A stretch of DNA of 64,000 nucleotides from Heterohyrax brucei (GCA_028571685.1 CM053140.1:151885701-151949700); one strand, 5' to 3'; positions 1 to 11,832 are shown, numbered from the stretch's first letter. Notes: generated by a model not told the origin, from the sequence alone. Program-made: numbers and translations.

Positions 1-336
1 TGATGCAGCCCCTGATCATAAATCATTACTGAGGTCAACTCTTTGGGCAGGAATGGATTGGACTCGGGGACACAGAATGACTGTATCGCGTGTGGACTTT
101 ATGGTTTTATGAGTCTATACGATGCTGTCCTAGTGGCCTCTTACTAGAGAGGACTGGAGACAGAGGAGAGAAGAGGACAGGAGATTGTTAAGAGGATATG
201 ACATGCATGGAATGGAAAGGAGGAGTGTGCTGTTAACAGGCAAGGAGAGCAGAGGGAGCTGCAGATAGGTGGGCATGCAAATTTAAGTTGGATTGTACAC
301 TTTCACTCAATCACAGTGGAAAAAAAGAAAAAAAAT
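1..336 (+). mobile_element. L1 3'UTR fragment with A-rich tail
   Basis: This is the terminal 3'UTR of a LINE-1, cut at its left side by the window edge. It aligns by eye with the 3' ends of the L1 copies at about 11,460-11,820 and 38,430-38,760, sharing the 'gttaagaggatatgacatg' and 'ggcatgcaaatttaa' blocks and ending in an A-rich tail near 320-336. It has no coding capacity. The shared 3'UTR type suggests it belongs to the same L1 generation as the copies at 5,207 and 33,885. Confidence 0.85.
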
Positions 337-740
337 TCTATCAGAACTCTTCCGGTATAGTTATTATTGTGGTCAGTGATTTCATATGATAAGATTGACC
401 ATAGTTTCTTTTGTCTAAACTATAAGTTACATTAACATAACTTGAGGAGTCCTGCATTTAAATTGTTATTTTCTCTGTTGTTAAGCTTCAGTATTTGGAT
501 AAGCTATTTAACTTCCCTAATCTGTAGACAAGTAAGATAACATCTTTGTCATCTGAAAATAAGATAATGATCTCTCAGAACCAATGTGTTGGTTAGATAA
601 AATAAGTAAACAACTTTTACAAAACTCGGTCCTTTCAAAATCCCAAAATAACTTTTTAGAGCTCAACCTAAGTAACTTGAACTTTTCAATGGGTCTACTG
701 ATATGATCCACTGTGCTATAATCTGGTCATTCAAATAAGA
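337..740. other. Non-coding stretch with a probable MIR relic (about 490-622)
   Basis: No gene is seen. Positions 490-622 resemble the 3' half of a MIR SINE on the plus strand: 'aagctatttaacttccct' followed by 'tcatctgaaaataagataatga' in two parts and 'ggttagataaaat'. These match the MIR order 'caagttacttaacctct', 'tcatctgtaaaatggg', 'gttgtgaggattaaat'. The match is diverged, as expected for an insertion of early mammalian age. The flanks look unique and AT-rich. Confidence 0.45.
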
Positions 741-901
741 GCAACAACAAAAAAGATAGTCATCCTGTCAATTCTGACTTGTAGCAATGTTCAGAATAGA
801 ATCACACTGCTCTAAGGGTTTCCAAGGAGTAGATGGTGAATTTGAACTGAGGACCTTTGAGTTAGCTGTAGCTGTTAATCACTGCACTGCTAGGGCTCCA
901 A
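741..901 (-). mobile_element. Afrotherian tRNA-derived SINE, minus strand
   Basis: Read on the minus strand the order is: tRNA-like head with an A-box-like 'gcagtg' and a B-box-like 'gttcaaattc', body, the '(a)gtcagaattgac' tail module, then 'gttgttgc'. On the plus strand it begins with the tail ('caacaacaaaaaagatagtc') and ends at 'ctgctagggctcca'. It directly abuts a second copy in the same orientation at 902. It is diverged by many scattered substitutions. Confidence 0.8.
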
Positions 902-1057
902 CCTCATTGTCTTTGAGTCAATTCCAACTCATATCCACTCTATACAACAGGGTAGAGCTGCCACATAGGGTTTTCTTCCAAGGGGTAGCTGGTAGATTCC
1001 AGGTGCCAATCTGTGGGTTAGCAGTCAAGTCTTACCAACTGTGCCACCAGAGCTCTA
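902..1057 (-). mobile_element. Afrotherian tRNA-derived SINE, minus strand, abutting copy
   Basis: This is a second SINE copy immediately downstream of the first in the same orientation. It runs from 'cattgtctttgagtcaattc' (tail module) to 'ctgtgccaccagagctct' (start of the tRNA-like head). The two copies differ throughout, so this is two insertions or an old dimer, not a recent tandem duplication. A 140-codon open frame running through both on the plus strand is antisense to the SINEs and has no family resemblance. Confidence 0.8.
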
Positions 1058-2022
1058 AAGATGCCTTAAAGATGATTTTGTCTAATTTCTTAATCACTGG
1101 GTCTTTGTTTGCTAATTTACGTGTCTCAGCATTTTGCAAAAATGTAACTCGACCGTTACCTGAGGATTTCCAACTCACTGCCTCACAAAATGTCTCTTTC
1201 CGGTTTTGAACAATTACATCCACACTAGTAATGCTAACTTAAAATCTGTTTTCTAACTGCCACTTCATTCTGGCCCAGAACTGAATTCAGTAGACACTCA
1301 AAACAAATTTTCCACAACAAAACTCTTCAATATTTTATGATAGAATTTATAGGCAGTAAATTTCTAGCCCTTTAAATATTTTCCAGTAATCTTATTACAA
1401 TAAATTTATTATTACCAAGTATATAGTTTTGTTTTCAGTATTAGAATGTTGCTCGTAAAAAAGAATTGCCCAGTGTTGGGCATATCTTACAAATTAGTCT
1501 TGATGTTGTCATAGTCATTACCTTTATAATCTAGCTTCTAAGGATACACCACATTTCATCCTTCTATATCCTGGAATACTGTGAATAAAACTGAGCATAA
1601 TGTCCCAGATGTGGAATCATTATCCCTCATGGTGTAGTCATTAATTTTAATTTTATTTTTGTTTTAAGATATTAATCATAGCACCAACTCAGGTTGAACT
1701 TTGCTAAATGAAAATTCTTAAACAATTTGTAACTATTTTGCATTCAGTTAGCAAAAAAAACCAAAATGTCTTAAAGAATAGACAGTTTTACTGGTTCATT
1801 ACTAAAAGATTAAAGAGTAGATCTTTTTTCTGACCTAGATGATCAAGAGGCAGAAATTGTATTTCTAAGACAAATGATATTACTGAAGTATATACTGTTA
1901 CTAAGATCTAGGTACTTTCTTGATTATGGTTCACCAATATGGTTCGTTTATTCTACAATCATATGATAGTCTGTTTTCTTGTTGTAAATGTCTACCTTAT
2001 AATGTAATCATAATGAAGAAAT
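1058..2022. other. No recognisable feature
   Basis: AT-rich sequence without a long open frame, repeat family or RNA gene that I recognise. Short open frames here lack any domain-like composition. Confidence 0.6.
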
Positions 2023-2175
2023 ATATATATCTTGGTATATATTTACATGCATGTATATATGCAAATATTTACATATATGCACATGCACGTTTACAGGTTT
2101 ATGGTTACATGCGTGCACACACATGTATTTACATATATACATACATGTATATATATGTAAAGATAGAGAGAGCTA
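2023..2175. repeat. Low-complexity AT/TG tract
   Basis: Degenerate alternation of 'atatat', 'acatgcat' and 'catgtat' units with tetranucleotide-like 'acatacatgtatatat'. It is a decayed purine-pyrimidine alternating microsatellite, and the open frame across it (tyrosine- and isoleucine-rich) is an artefact of the repeat. Confidence 0.8.
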
Positions 2176-2207
2176 GATAGCTGTCAAATTGTGTGTATTA
2201 CTGTATA

Positions 2208-2700
2208 CCTATTTTAGTTAGCTAATGCTGCTCTAACAGAAATATCACGTGTAGATGGTCTTAACAAAGGAAAGTTTATTCTTACACAGTCCGGTAAGTC
2301 ACAAGTCTTAATTCAAGGTGCCCACTCGAGGGGAAAGCTTTCTCTCTGTCAGCTCTGGAGGAAAGTCCTTGTGCTGTGTCAGTCTTTGTTCAGGGAGCAT
2401 CTTGACACAGAAGCCTTAGGTCTCGAGGATATGCTCTACCCCCAGTGCTGCTTTCTTGAATGTGTGACGTTCCCAAATCTCTCTGCCCGATTTTTCCCTT
2501 TATAACTCAAGAGACTGCCTCAAGGCACAAAACGGACTTACCCATTGAATCTTGCTCTACCAACACAACGGCCGCCTATCCACCGGTATTAACATCATAG
2601 AGGCAGGAATTCCGGTATGGAATAGCATCATAGAATACCAGGAATTATGGCACAACCAACTTGTTACAGATTGTTTTAGGGAACACATTCAATCCGTAAT
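2208..2700 (+). mobile_element. Solo-LTR-like repeat, copy 1
   Basis: Starts 'ttagttagctaatgctgct' and ends near 'cacattcaatccgtaat'. It is homologous along its length to the insertions at 26,428-26,907 and 52,961-53,526, sharing 'tttattcttacacagtc', 'gtccttgtgctgtgtcag' and 'gtgctgctttcttg'. The start resembles ERVL-type LTRs of the MLT2 group as I remember them. At least one sister copy has TG...CA ends and a 5-bp target duplication, which supports an LTR. There is no internal retroviral coding sequence. The exact ends of this copy are uncertain. Confidence 0.6.
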
Positions 2701-3841
2701 ATCCCTTAAAGTGTTGGTGAGATTTCCAAAGCCATTCTGGTTGTTGATCCTTTCGATGGCCTTTTCTTTTCTTTTTTTTTTTTAACGTTTTCAGAAACTT
2801 GTTAATGACTTCTCTTAATTTCAAGCCTTATGAAGTATAGTATCATGACTATTGACTGGTATGCTTTCATCAGCTGTGATATGTCTTCAGTAGGTCCTCC
2901 AGACTTGGGTATTTACATTTCTCATTTGCAGAAAATATACCTGTTTCTTTAGTGATAGTGTGGCTGTTTTTAGTGATTGTGCTGCTGTCTTCTTATCTAG
3001 TATTCAGATATCTATTCCTGGAGTCGTACTCTTTTTGTCATATCTATTTTTCTCCTATTTTCTCTTCTTTTTTTACTTTTTTTTTTTCTGGGAAAATGTC
3101 TAAAATTTGTCTTCCACACTCCTCAGTGATGGGGAACAAAAACGCTTTAAATATTTTGCTGTATGTGGCAGTGACAAAAGTTTGGACAAATACACCCTGA
3201 TTATAGAGGGAAAAAATGTTAGGTGCTCGTTCAAACAATGTACTGCTTTCTGCAAAAACAAAAACAAAAAAAAAAAAAACTTGACCTATCATGGTATTAA
3301 TTCTTAACTAGTAATAGAAATGAGTCTTCAGTAAGCTATTATACCAGTCTTTCATATAGGCAAACCACTTTTGCTTGACAGAGTATGCATAAGACAAATC
3401 ATCTTCATGGAAGTGCACTCTTTGTTACACTTACATTGGTGTAATTTAAGTTACTGGTCTAAATCAATACTAGGATGATGTCTTATAAATTTTGGTGTTC
3501 TTAAGGCAGGCAAATCATTTTCTAGATGAAGGGACTAGTCAGATGATAGAAAGACTTGTACCTATCCAATATGGAAAGAGTACCCTGTAATTAACCCTCT
3601 GTTGGGTGAATAACAGGCATTCCCAAATAATAAATTCATATTCTGAATAAGCATTTGGCCTGTGCTATTAGCATTTTGGGAATACTGCAGTAGGGATAAT
3701 CATACCAATCTTTATCAGAAGTGTATGAACCTTCATCACTGACACCATGTGCATCTTGTATATATAGCTGTTAATCAAGTATCATCTCCTTTCTTATTTC
3801 TTTAGACATTTCTAATGAAGGTTGCATATTGTCTGTGGTTC
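2701..3841. other. No gene; T-rich and A-rich tracts
   Basis: AT-rich sequence with a T-rich tract at about 2,765-2,783, another at about 3,066-3,090, and an A-rich '(caaaaa)n' tract near 3,257-3,280. I recognise no repeat family and no coding exon. The longest frames are phenylalanine- or lysine-rich products of the homopolymer tracts. Confidence 0.55.
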
Positions 3842-3873
3842 CATCACCCACAAGTCATCCCTTGTGGGTGATG
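3842..3873. repeat. Perfect 13-bp inverted repeat (hairpin)
   Basis: The left arm 'catcacccacaag' (3,842-3,854) is the exact reverse complement of the right arm 'cttgtgggtgatg' (3,861-3,873), with a 6-nt loop. The right arm ends exactly where the 302-bp duplicated block begins (3,874). It is not followed by a T-run and is unlikely to be a terminator. Confidence 0.85.
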
Positions 3874-4175
3874 TAGGCACCAGTATATGGGAAACTACCT
3901 CTCTCTAATATGAGACAGCACATGATTAATCCTGCTTCAGCTGACTCACTGTTTTGCAGGACTGCAGGTACTGACATCTTCTTTGTTACCTAGAAGGCAG
4001 GAACTGGGCATGAGATGGCTAGTATGCTGAACTACAGTGCTTAAATAAACAGTGTATAGCGCAGAAGAGAAACTGTACATGGGAAAGCCACATATTGAGA
4101 GCCCTGCTGCTGACTGAGGACACCAAAGCTCCTCTACCCTCTCTTTTCTGAGTTAAACCATAGATTCTACTGTTT
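3874..4175. repeat. 302-bp direct duplication, copy 1
   Basis: From 'taggcaccagtatatgg' to 'gattctactgttt', this block recurs at 4,905-5,206 with about four single-base differences by eye. The flanks of the two copies do not match each other. Copy 2 runs straight into the 5' region of the L1 at 5,207, so the block may be part of an L1 5'UTR or an older repeat. Confidence 0.9.
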
Positions 4176-4199
4176 ACTGTAGCTATGGCTACACTACAC

Positions 4200-4332
4200 T
4201 CATTGTCTTTGAGTTGAGCCTTACTCATAATAGCCCTATAGAACTGTCTCACTGAATATGTGGTAGATTTGAACTGCAGGCCTTTGGTTATTTGTCATGG
4301 CCCTTAACCACTATACTACAGGGGGTTCCTGG
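4200..4332 (-). mobile_element. Afrotherian SINE, minus strand
   Basis: Starts with the tail module 'cattgtctttgagttgagcc' and ends with 'cactatactacagggggttc', the reverse complement of the tRNA-like head. It lies just after copy 1 of the 302-bp block and is absent after copy 2. It is moderately diverged. Confidence 0.75.
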
Positions 4333-4904
4333 CTACGATTAGTTGAACTGAAATTCTAAGGACTGGTAAGGCTGCCTCCTTCTTCTCTAGAGGCCAAGAC
4401 ATAGTCAACTCTTGCTGTCATTTCTAATGTGTGAGTTTCTATACTGTGTTCTTCTTGGTCTTCCTTTTCTTTCAAAGCTTGTATTTCAATTTTCCATTGA
4501 ACTATCTGTAGTGAGTTCTAATTCTCTTTTATTATGCAAAATGATAAATTTATTGACATTAATCCATTGCTATGAACTCTTAAGGAGACTTCATGTGTAC
4601 ATTTCCTAAGTGTTACCTGCATTTATGGACTTTATTCTAAACATCCACTCATTAAATCAGTTGCCTTATAATCTACTCTAATGATGACCTCATGTGTGTT
4701 AGAGCAGACCTGTGCTTCACAGGCTTTCAATGTCTGATTTTTAAGAAGTAGATCATGGAAAGGGGGAATGTAGGACCAAGAGCATGTACTAGACACACGT
4801 CTCCTCAATTCCCTCTGAGAACTAAGACCTGGATTGATAACTGAATGGAGGAGCATGGACATCTGGGGAGCTCTAAGATCTGACATAGACTTTTCAGATC
4901 AAAC
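4333..4904. other. Unassigned sequence between the two 302-bp copies
   Basis: No recognisable gene or repeat. Together with the SINE it separates the duplicated blocks, whose starts are 1,031 bp apart. Confidence 0.5.
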
Positions 4905-5206
4905 TAGGCACCAGTATATGGGAAACTACCTCTCTCTAATATGAGACAGCACATGATGAATCCTGCTTCAGCTGACTCACTGTTTTGGAGGATTGCAGGT
5001 ACTGACATCTTCTTTGTTACCTAGAAGGCAGGAACTGGGCATGAGATGGCTAGTATGCTGAACTACAGTGCTTAAATAAACAGTGTATAGCGCAGAAGAG
5101 AAACTGTACATGGGAAAGCCACATATTGAGAGCCCTGCTGCTGACTGAGGACACCAAAGCTCCTCTACCTTCTCTTTTCTGAGTTAAACCATAGATTCTA
5201 CTGTTT
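4905..5206. repeat. 302-bp direct duplication, copy 2
   Basis: Nearly identical to 3,874-4,175; visible differences include 'gattaatcc' against 'gatgaatcc', 'gcaggactg' against 'ggaggattg' and 'accctctc' against 'accttctc'. It leads without a visible break into the L1 5' region beginning 'catggcaggaaaggcaac'. Confidence 0.9.
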
Positions 5207-5801
5207 CATGGCAGGAAAGGCAACTCAAGTGGGACACCATCTTGGTTAGATGGGAGATGGAGAAGCAGGACTGGTTTTATAACGATGGAGCCTCTAGGTT
5301 TACAGGTAGGGCCTAGTAGAAGACAGCAGTAAAGGCCATAAACCCTCCCTACTTGGAACCACATGTTAGCATCTGGGACAGCCAATGAGGTGCTTTCATT
5401 ATCAGCTGGAAGGCAGAGCCTGACACACTAGAGGTCTTGACTGATTTCAGCAGCTGTTGGACAGCACCTTCCTTACTTTTTAAAACAAGAACACTTGGAG
5501 AACTGAAAGCTGATCAGTCTGCAGTATCTCTTCAGCTCTTCACTGATCCATATCTTAGTGTTGGCTGATGGCTGTCCAGTGACCCCAAAAGGAAGACGTT
5601 ATCTTTGCCAGCTAAGGGACAGAGCCTGTTATCCCAGAAAGTCCAGCTCGGGCTAGTCACAAGAGTACATAGAGGTGGCTGGTGAACAATTACTCTCATA
5701 GAACTATGCCTCAGTTACTACTGAAGAAACACCAGACAAACCAAATAGCTTCTAGATGGCATAAAGTCAACAGTCCATAACTACTTAAAGAAACAGGTCA
5801 C

Positions 5802-6693
5802 ATAGCTCCAGAAAATTCCCCAAACAATCAAAAACTTCCCAGATGAAGAAGTCTTTCTGAAATTATTGGAAACTGAGTACAAAAGAATTACATATGGAGG
5901 CTTCCTAGAGATTAAACAGAATGCAGGAGGAAAAAAAAAGAAAAGTTTAAACAAGCTATTTGAACTGATGGAACATCAATGATCTGAAATCCAGCAGATC
6001 AATAATAAAATTATAAAATTATACAATTCAGTCCAAAGCCAAAAGACCAGAATTGAGGAGATGGAAGCCAAAATTAGTGAGCTTGAAGATAGAACAACTG
6101 ACAACAACATTTATGAGGAGAAATCAGAGAAAGAAATAAGAAAAATTAAGAAGCACTAAGAAACATGTGGGACTCTATTAAGAGGAATAATCTACTAATA
6201 ATTGGAGTTCCGGAATAGGACAAGATAGCTGAAAATACAGATAGTACTGTTGTAGAGTTGCTGACAGAAAACTTCCCTGAAATTATGAAAGAACTCAACA
6301 TAGTTTTCAAATATACATATCAAACACCTGAAAAACTAGACCACAAAAAAGACATGAAGATGTATCATAATCAAGCTTAATAAAATGAAACATAAAGAGA
6401 TGCACTTAAAGGCAGTGAGGCTTAAAGCAAAGCTGGCACTCAGAGGGAAGCATTGTAGGCTTTTTTCTGACTTCTCAGCAGAAACTAGGTTGAACAGGAG
6501 GCAGTGGGATGACACATTTAAAGACTTGAAGGAGAAAAACTTCCAATCAAGTACTATATATCCTGCAAAATTGTCTCTCAAATATTAAGGTTAAATTAAG
6601 ACATTTGCAGATAAGCAGAAGCTTAGAGACTTTGCAAAAACCAAGCCCAAACTACAAGAAATGCTGAAAGAAGCTCTTTGCTCAGAAAAATAG
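5802..6693 (+). pseudogene. L1 ORF1 relic (ORF1p RNA-binding chaperone)
   Basis: ORF1p is the trimeric RNA-binding protein of L1 ribonucleoprotein particles. Here the expected start codon appears as ATA (5,802-5,804) in the context 'atagctccagaaaattcc'; copy D has 'atggcttcagaaaactcc' at the same place. Recognisable parts are a coiled-coil region, an RRM-like stretch ('NNLLIIGVPE'), and a C-terminal domain with 'FSDFSAETRLNRRQWDDTF', 'KNFQSSTIYPAKLS' and 'LRDFAKTKPKLQEMLKEAL'. These match the C-terminal domain of mammalian ORF1p as I know it. Several in-frame stops and shifts separate the blocks. The frame closes at the tag at 6,691-6,693. Confidence 0.85.
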
Positions 6694-7104
6694 AAACATT
6701 GAGTGTATACTTAAGGAGGCAATGTAGGACACCGCAGTCAGAATCCTACTCAATTAGGGTGGTCAAAACTCAAACAAGGCTACAACATTAAAAGAGGGAA
6801 CCAGTGATCCTATCACAAAAGCTATGACATCATCCCACTAAAGAGAGGGATATATTACAGTAGCTATAACCCTTTCAGATAGAGAGGAATTTAAAAAGAT
6901 ACACAGAAGTTAAAATCTGTTTAAATACAGAATAGTAAGGAGAATCATAGGTATAGCTACAAAGCAAAATAAAAATGCAACACATCAAGACAAGAAATAT
7001 TATGAGTCTTAATAAACACAAATCAACACTTTAAAGATGAAAAGCCAACTCATAAAGAAGAATGACACAGAACAAAATGTTAAGAGCAACAGAGAAAACA
7101 TCAA

Positions 7105-10100
7105 CAATACAAAAATATATACATCAAACTGACAGCACTAAATGTAAATGGACAGAATTCTCCAATAAAGAAACAGTGAATGATATCCTGGATCAAAAGA
7201 CATGACCTGTCTATATGTTGCTTACAAGAAATGCACCCTAGACTCAAAGATATGAACAAACTGAAAACAAAGGATGGAGAAATCTATACAAAACCAATAT
7301 CATACAGAAAAGAGCAGGAGTAGCAATATAATCTCAGACAAAAGAGACTTTAAGGTAAAATCTACAATCGTGGACAAGGATGGTCTCTTGTCCTTATAAC
7401 AGTGGTTCAGTACATAAGCAAGACAAAACAATATTAAATATTTATACACCCAATAGCAGAGCATCTAAAAACATTGAACAAACACTGACAATATTGAAAA
7501 ATGAGATAGGTTACCACGCGGTAATAGTGGGAGATTTCAACACTCCTCTTTCAGTAACGGACATATAATCTAGAAAAAAGTTCAATAAAGATACAGAAGA
7601 TCTTATTGGGACAATTAACTAACTAGGCCTCATCAACATTAGCAGAACGTTTTACCCATAAACAGATAAATACACTTTCTTTCCCAATGCATATGGAATG
7701 TTCTACAAACTAGACCATGTGTTAGGATGTAAAGCAAGTCTCAACAAAATTGAAACCACTGAATTACTGCAAAGGGTCTTCTTGGACCATGAAGACATAA
7801 AAGTTGAAATCAACAGCAGAAAAACACAGATAGAAATTGGAATTCATAGAAACTGAACAATACTTTGCTCAAAAAAACCATGGGTTATAGAAGAAATCAA
7901 GGATGCAATAAAGAAATTTTTAGATTCAAATGAGTATGAAAACATTTCCTACCAGTACATATAGGGTAGAGCAAAAGCAGTGCTCAGAGGTCAGTTTATC
8001 TCTATAAATGCAAGCATCTAGAATGAAGAAAGGGCCCAATCCAAAGAATTAACACTATAGCTTGAACAAATAGAAAGAGCCCAACAGAGGAACCCCTCAA
8101 GCACCAGAAGAAAACAGATAATAAAGATTGGAGCAGAACTAAATGAATCAGGGAATAGAAGAATCAATGAAAAAATTAACAAAACCAAAAGCTGACTCTT
8201 TGAAAAGATTAACAAAGTTGATAAATCATTGGCTAAACTGACAAAAGAAAAACAGGAGAGGAAACAAATAACTCGAAAAGATGGGAGATGCTACGACAGA
8301 CCCAACTGAAATCAAAAGTTTAGCAAAATACTACAAAAGATTATACTCAAATGTATTTGAATACCTAGAGGAAATGGACAAATTTCCAGATTCACATCAC
8401 CCACCAAAGTTATCACATGGAGATGTAGAACAACTTAATATACCCATAACAAAGGAAGAGATTGAAAATGTAATAGAAAAAACTATCAATCAGAAAAAGT
8501 CCTGGCCCAGATGGCTTCACCACAGAATTTTACCAAACTTTTAGAGAAGAGTTAACTCCAATACTACTGAGACTATTTCACAGTATAGAAAGGGATGGAA
8601 TACTCCCAAATTAATTCTATGGAGCCGGAATAATCCTGATACCAAAGCCAGGGAAGGATCCCACAAAAAAGAAAATGACAGACCAATATCACTCATGAAC
8701 CTAGATGAAAAAATTTTCAATAAAATCCTAGCCAATAGAATTCCACAACTATATAAAAAATAATTCATCATGACAAAGTTGGACTCATACTGGGGATGTA
8801 AGGCTGGTTTTACATCAGAAAAACAACTAATCAGATCAACCACATAAAGAACACAAAAGTTACAAATCACCTTATTTTGTCAATTGATGTAGAAAAGGCA
8901 CTTGACAAAGTCCAACACCTACTCATGATAAAAACTTTCAGCAAAAGAGGAATAGAGGGGAAATTCCTCAATATAGTAAGCAGCATCCATGCAAAGCCAA
9001 CCACCTACATCATCCTGAATGAAGAGAGACTAAAAAAATCCTCCTTGAGAATGGGAACTAGACAAAGATGACCACTCTCAACATTTCTATTCAACATTGT
9101 ATTAGAGAGTCTAGCCAGAGCAATGAGACATGACAAAGAAATAAAGTGCATATTCTTTGGCAAAGAAGAAGTAAAAAACTCAGTTGATATGATTGTATAT
9201 GTAGAGAATCCTGAAAAATCCATAAGGAAACTGTTGGAACTAATAGAAGAATTCAGCAAAGTATCAGGGTATAAGATAAACAAGTAAATAGGTAGGATTG
9301 GTTTATACCAACAAAGAAATCATCAAAGAAGAAATCAGCAAATCAATATCATTTACTATAGCCCACAAGAAGATACCATACCTATCAATAAATCTGTCTA
9401 GAGAAATAACAGACTTTTACAGAAAGAACTACAAGACGTTACTGCAAGAAACCAAAAAAAAGGCTTACATAGATGGAGACTCTACCCTGCTCATGGATAA
9501 GACTTAACATTGTGAAAGTGTCTATTTTACCCAAAGCGATCTACATATGCAGTGCAATCCCAATACAAATTCCAGTGTCATTTGTTGATGAGATGAAGAA
9601 ACAAATCATCAACTTTGGGAAGAGAAGAAACCCAGGATAAGTAAAGCACTACTGAAGAAGAGGAACATAGTGGGAGGCCTCATACTATCTGACCTCAGAA
9701 ACTGTTACACTGCTACAGTAGTCAAAACAGCGTGATACTGGCACAAAAAGAGACATACCAACCAATGGAACAGAGTTGAGATGCTGGAGATACCACCATC
9801 CTCTTCGAACTGCTGATATTCAAAGGTCCTAAGATTGTCAACTGGGGTGAAAACACTCTCTTTAGCAAGTGATTTTGGCAAAACTGGATATCCATCTGCA
9901 AAAAACTGAAACAGCACCAGTACCTCACACCTTACATAAACATTAACTCAAAATGGATCAAATATCAAGCCTAGAATGGCAAAAATAGGATCAACAATGG
10001 AAGTTTTAATACACAGCTTAGACAGACTTCAAAACCTGAAAAAGCATAATCAGCAGAGGAGAAAATAGATAAATGGCAACTACTGAGAATCAAACACTTT

Positions 10101-10818
10101 GGTGCTTCCAAAGTCTTTATCAAAAGTATTTAAAGACCACATACAGAATGGGAAAATATATTTGACAGATGTTTGATCTCCATAATCTACAAGGTACTGT
10201 AAAATAAAAAAAAAAGCATGAAATAGGCTATATTACAGGGAAATAACCTAGTTAAGCAATAGGCAAAGGAGACATCTCCAAAGAGGACATCCACACAGCC
10301 AAAACAAGCTTGAGGAAATGCTCATGATCACTAGCTATTGGAGAAACCCAAATCAAAACTACAATGAGATACCATCTCACCACAATGTGGCTGGCCATGA
10401 TCCAAACAACATAAAACGACAAGTGCTGGAGAGGCTGTGAAGAGACTGGAACCCTCCTACACTAATGGTGGGATTGCAAAACATTGTAATCTCTTTGGAA
10501 AGCAATCCAATGTATACTTAAAAAGCTGGAAATAGATACACAATTTCATCCAGTAATCTGACTGCTTGGACTATATCCTACAGAAACAAAGGCTGTCACG
10601 TGAACAGATACATACACATGAGTGTGTATTGCAGGACAATCCACAATAGCAAAAAGATGAAACCAACCCAGATGTCCATCAACAGACAAACAGATAAACT
10701 ATGGTGCATATACTCAATGGAATATTATGTAATGAGAAAGAACAATGATGATTTTAGGAAACATCTCATAACCTGGCATCAATTGGAAGATGTTATGCTG
10801 AGTGAAATCAGTCAATGA
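7105..10818 (+). pseudogene. L1 ORF2 relic (endonuclease + reverse transcriptase)
   Basis: ORF2p nicks target DNA and reverse-transcribes L1 RNA. The endonuclease is recognisable from 'LNVNGQNSPIK', a CLQE-like stretch near 7,217, and the catalytic 'VIVGDFNTPLS' in the open block 7,380-7,568. RT motif A survives as 'SIDVEKALDKVQH' (near 8,880), with F changed to L after the aspartate. The YADD/FADD region near 9,180 reads '[12 protein letters not shown]', so one catalytic aspartate is lost. The C-terminal block at 10,600-10,818 matches the L1 C-terminal segment ('MEYYVM...LEDVMLSEISQ', stop at 10,816). Many stops and frameshifts make it inactive. Confidence 0.88.
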
Positions 10819-11820
10819 CAAAAGGACAAATATCATATGAGACCGCTACTACAATGACTTAAATTTATTTACAGAAGAAAAGACTCTTTGATGACTGCAA
10901 GGAAAGGAAGTTAGGGAGAGGGTCATAGATTACATAGTTGATAGAAATTCGGCTAGGTGAAAGCAGTAACAGCACATAATAGAAAGTAGGTCAATTTAAC
11001 TGGACTTCTCAATAAACTAGAAACTCTTCTAATCTTGATCTAATACTACAAGTATAGAGCAGTAGGGGCAGGGTCTGGGGACCATACTTTTGGGGGACAT
11101 CAAGGCCAGTTGGTATAAGTAACCTATAGCTAAGATTCTTCTGCATCCCATATTGGTGAGTGGCATTTGCGGTCTTAAAAGGTAGCTAGCTTCCATCTGA
11201 GATATACCAATCGGTCCCAACTCATCCAGAACAGATGATCCCTGAGACCGAAAAAGACATGAGAAGAAAAGAGCCCAAGAGTTGGAAGGATCCATGGGAA
11301 CAGGAGATTGCATCAATGTGTGAACAGAAGAACCAGATGGTGCCCATCCACCACCAAAGACAGCAGTGATGGGGCGCACAGTGTTGAGTTCCTGTGGCTA
11401 CACGAGAAAATGAGGTGGTGCACCTCAAGAACTCTACTAAAAGTCCACATGTGATGGTCTGATGGCCTGCAGGAGCCCCTGGGAGTGTGAACCCTGCACC
11501 TCCTGCTGCCTGTGACCAAAAGCACTAAGGTCAACAAAAATGGAGTGGACTCAGGGACACAGTATGACCACATGGCTTGCAAACTCTATGGTTGTGTGCA
11601 TCAATAGGATGCTGTCCTACTGGTCTTTTTCTAGATGGAGAGGAGAGTGTGGAAAGGAGGGGACAGGAGATTGTTAAGAGGATATAGACATATGCAGAAT
11701 GAAAAGGTGGAGTTTGTTGTCATATGGTAAGGAGAGCAGAAGGTAGATAGGTGGCTGAGCAAAATTGATTTAGATTGCATACTTTCACTCAATGACCAAA
11801 AAAAAAAAAAAGAAGAAATA
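10819..11820 (+). mobile_element. L1 copy B 3'UTR, G-rich tract and A-tail
   Basis: About 1 kb of 3'UTR follows the ORF2 stop. A purine tract with G runs lies at about 10,900-10,923 ('aaggaaaggaagttaggga'). A GC-richer block at about 11,040-11,460 is shared with the other L1 copies, and an A-tail ends the element. Open frames on the minus strand here (up to 116 codons) are antisense to the 3'UTR and I see no coding signal in them. Confidence 0.85.
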
Positions 11821-11832
11821 GATTGCTATCTT

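Larger units (their letters stand above)
5207..11820 (+). mobile_element. Long L1 (copy B), decayed
   Basis: A nearly complete LINE-1 in plus orientation: 5'UTR (5,207-5,801), ORF1 relic (5,802-6,693), inter-ORF region, ORF2 relic (about 7,105-10,818), 3'UTR and A-tail (A-run 11,799-11,812). Total length about 6.6 kb is normal for a mammalian L1. Both frames are broken by many stops and frameshifts, so it is a dead copy. Its 3'UTR is of the same type as the fragments at 1-336, 16,119-16,390 (minus), 33,096-33,884 (minus) and the copy at 33,885. Confidence 0.9.

Noticed and set aside
741-1057. tRNA genes suggested by box A/B-like sequences in SINEs
   Set aside because: The tRNA-like heads are part of SINEs and lack a full cloverleaf; no free-standing tRNA was seen.
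787-1209. 140-codon open frame as a possible host gene
   Set aside because: It runs antisense through two SINE copies and has no domain or codon pattern of a gene.
1920-2180. 86-codon Tyr/Ile-rich frame
   Set aside because: It is the translation of a degenerate AT/TG microsatellite.
11029-11582. Overlapping minus-strand frames (up to 116 codons)
   Set aside because: They are antisense to an L1 3'UTR; the same region in other L1 copies does not keep an open frame.
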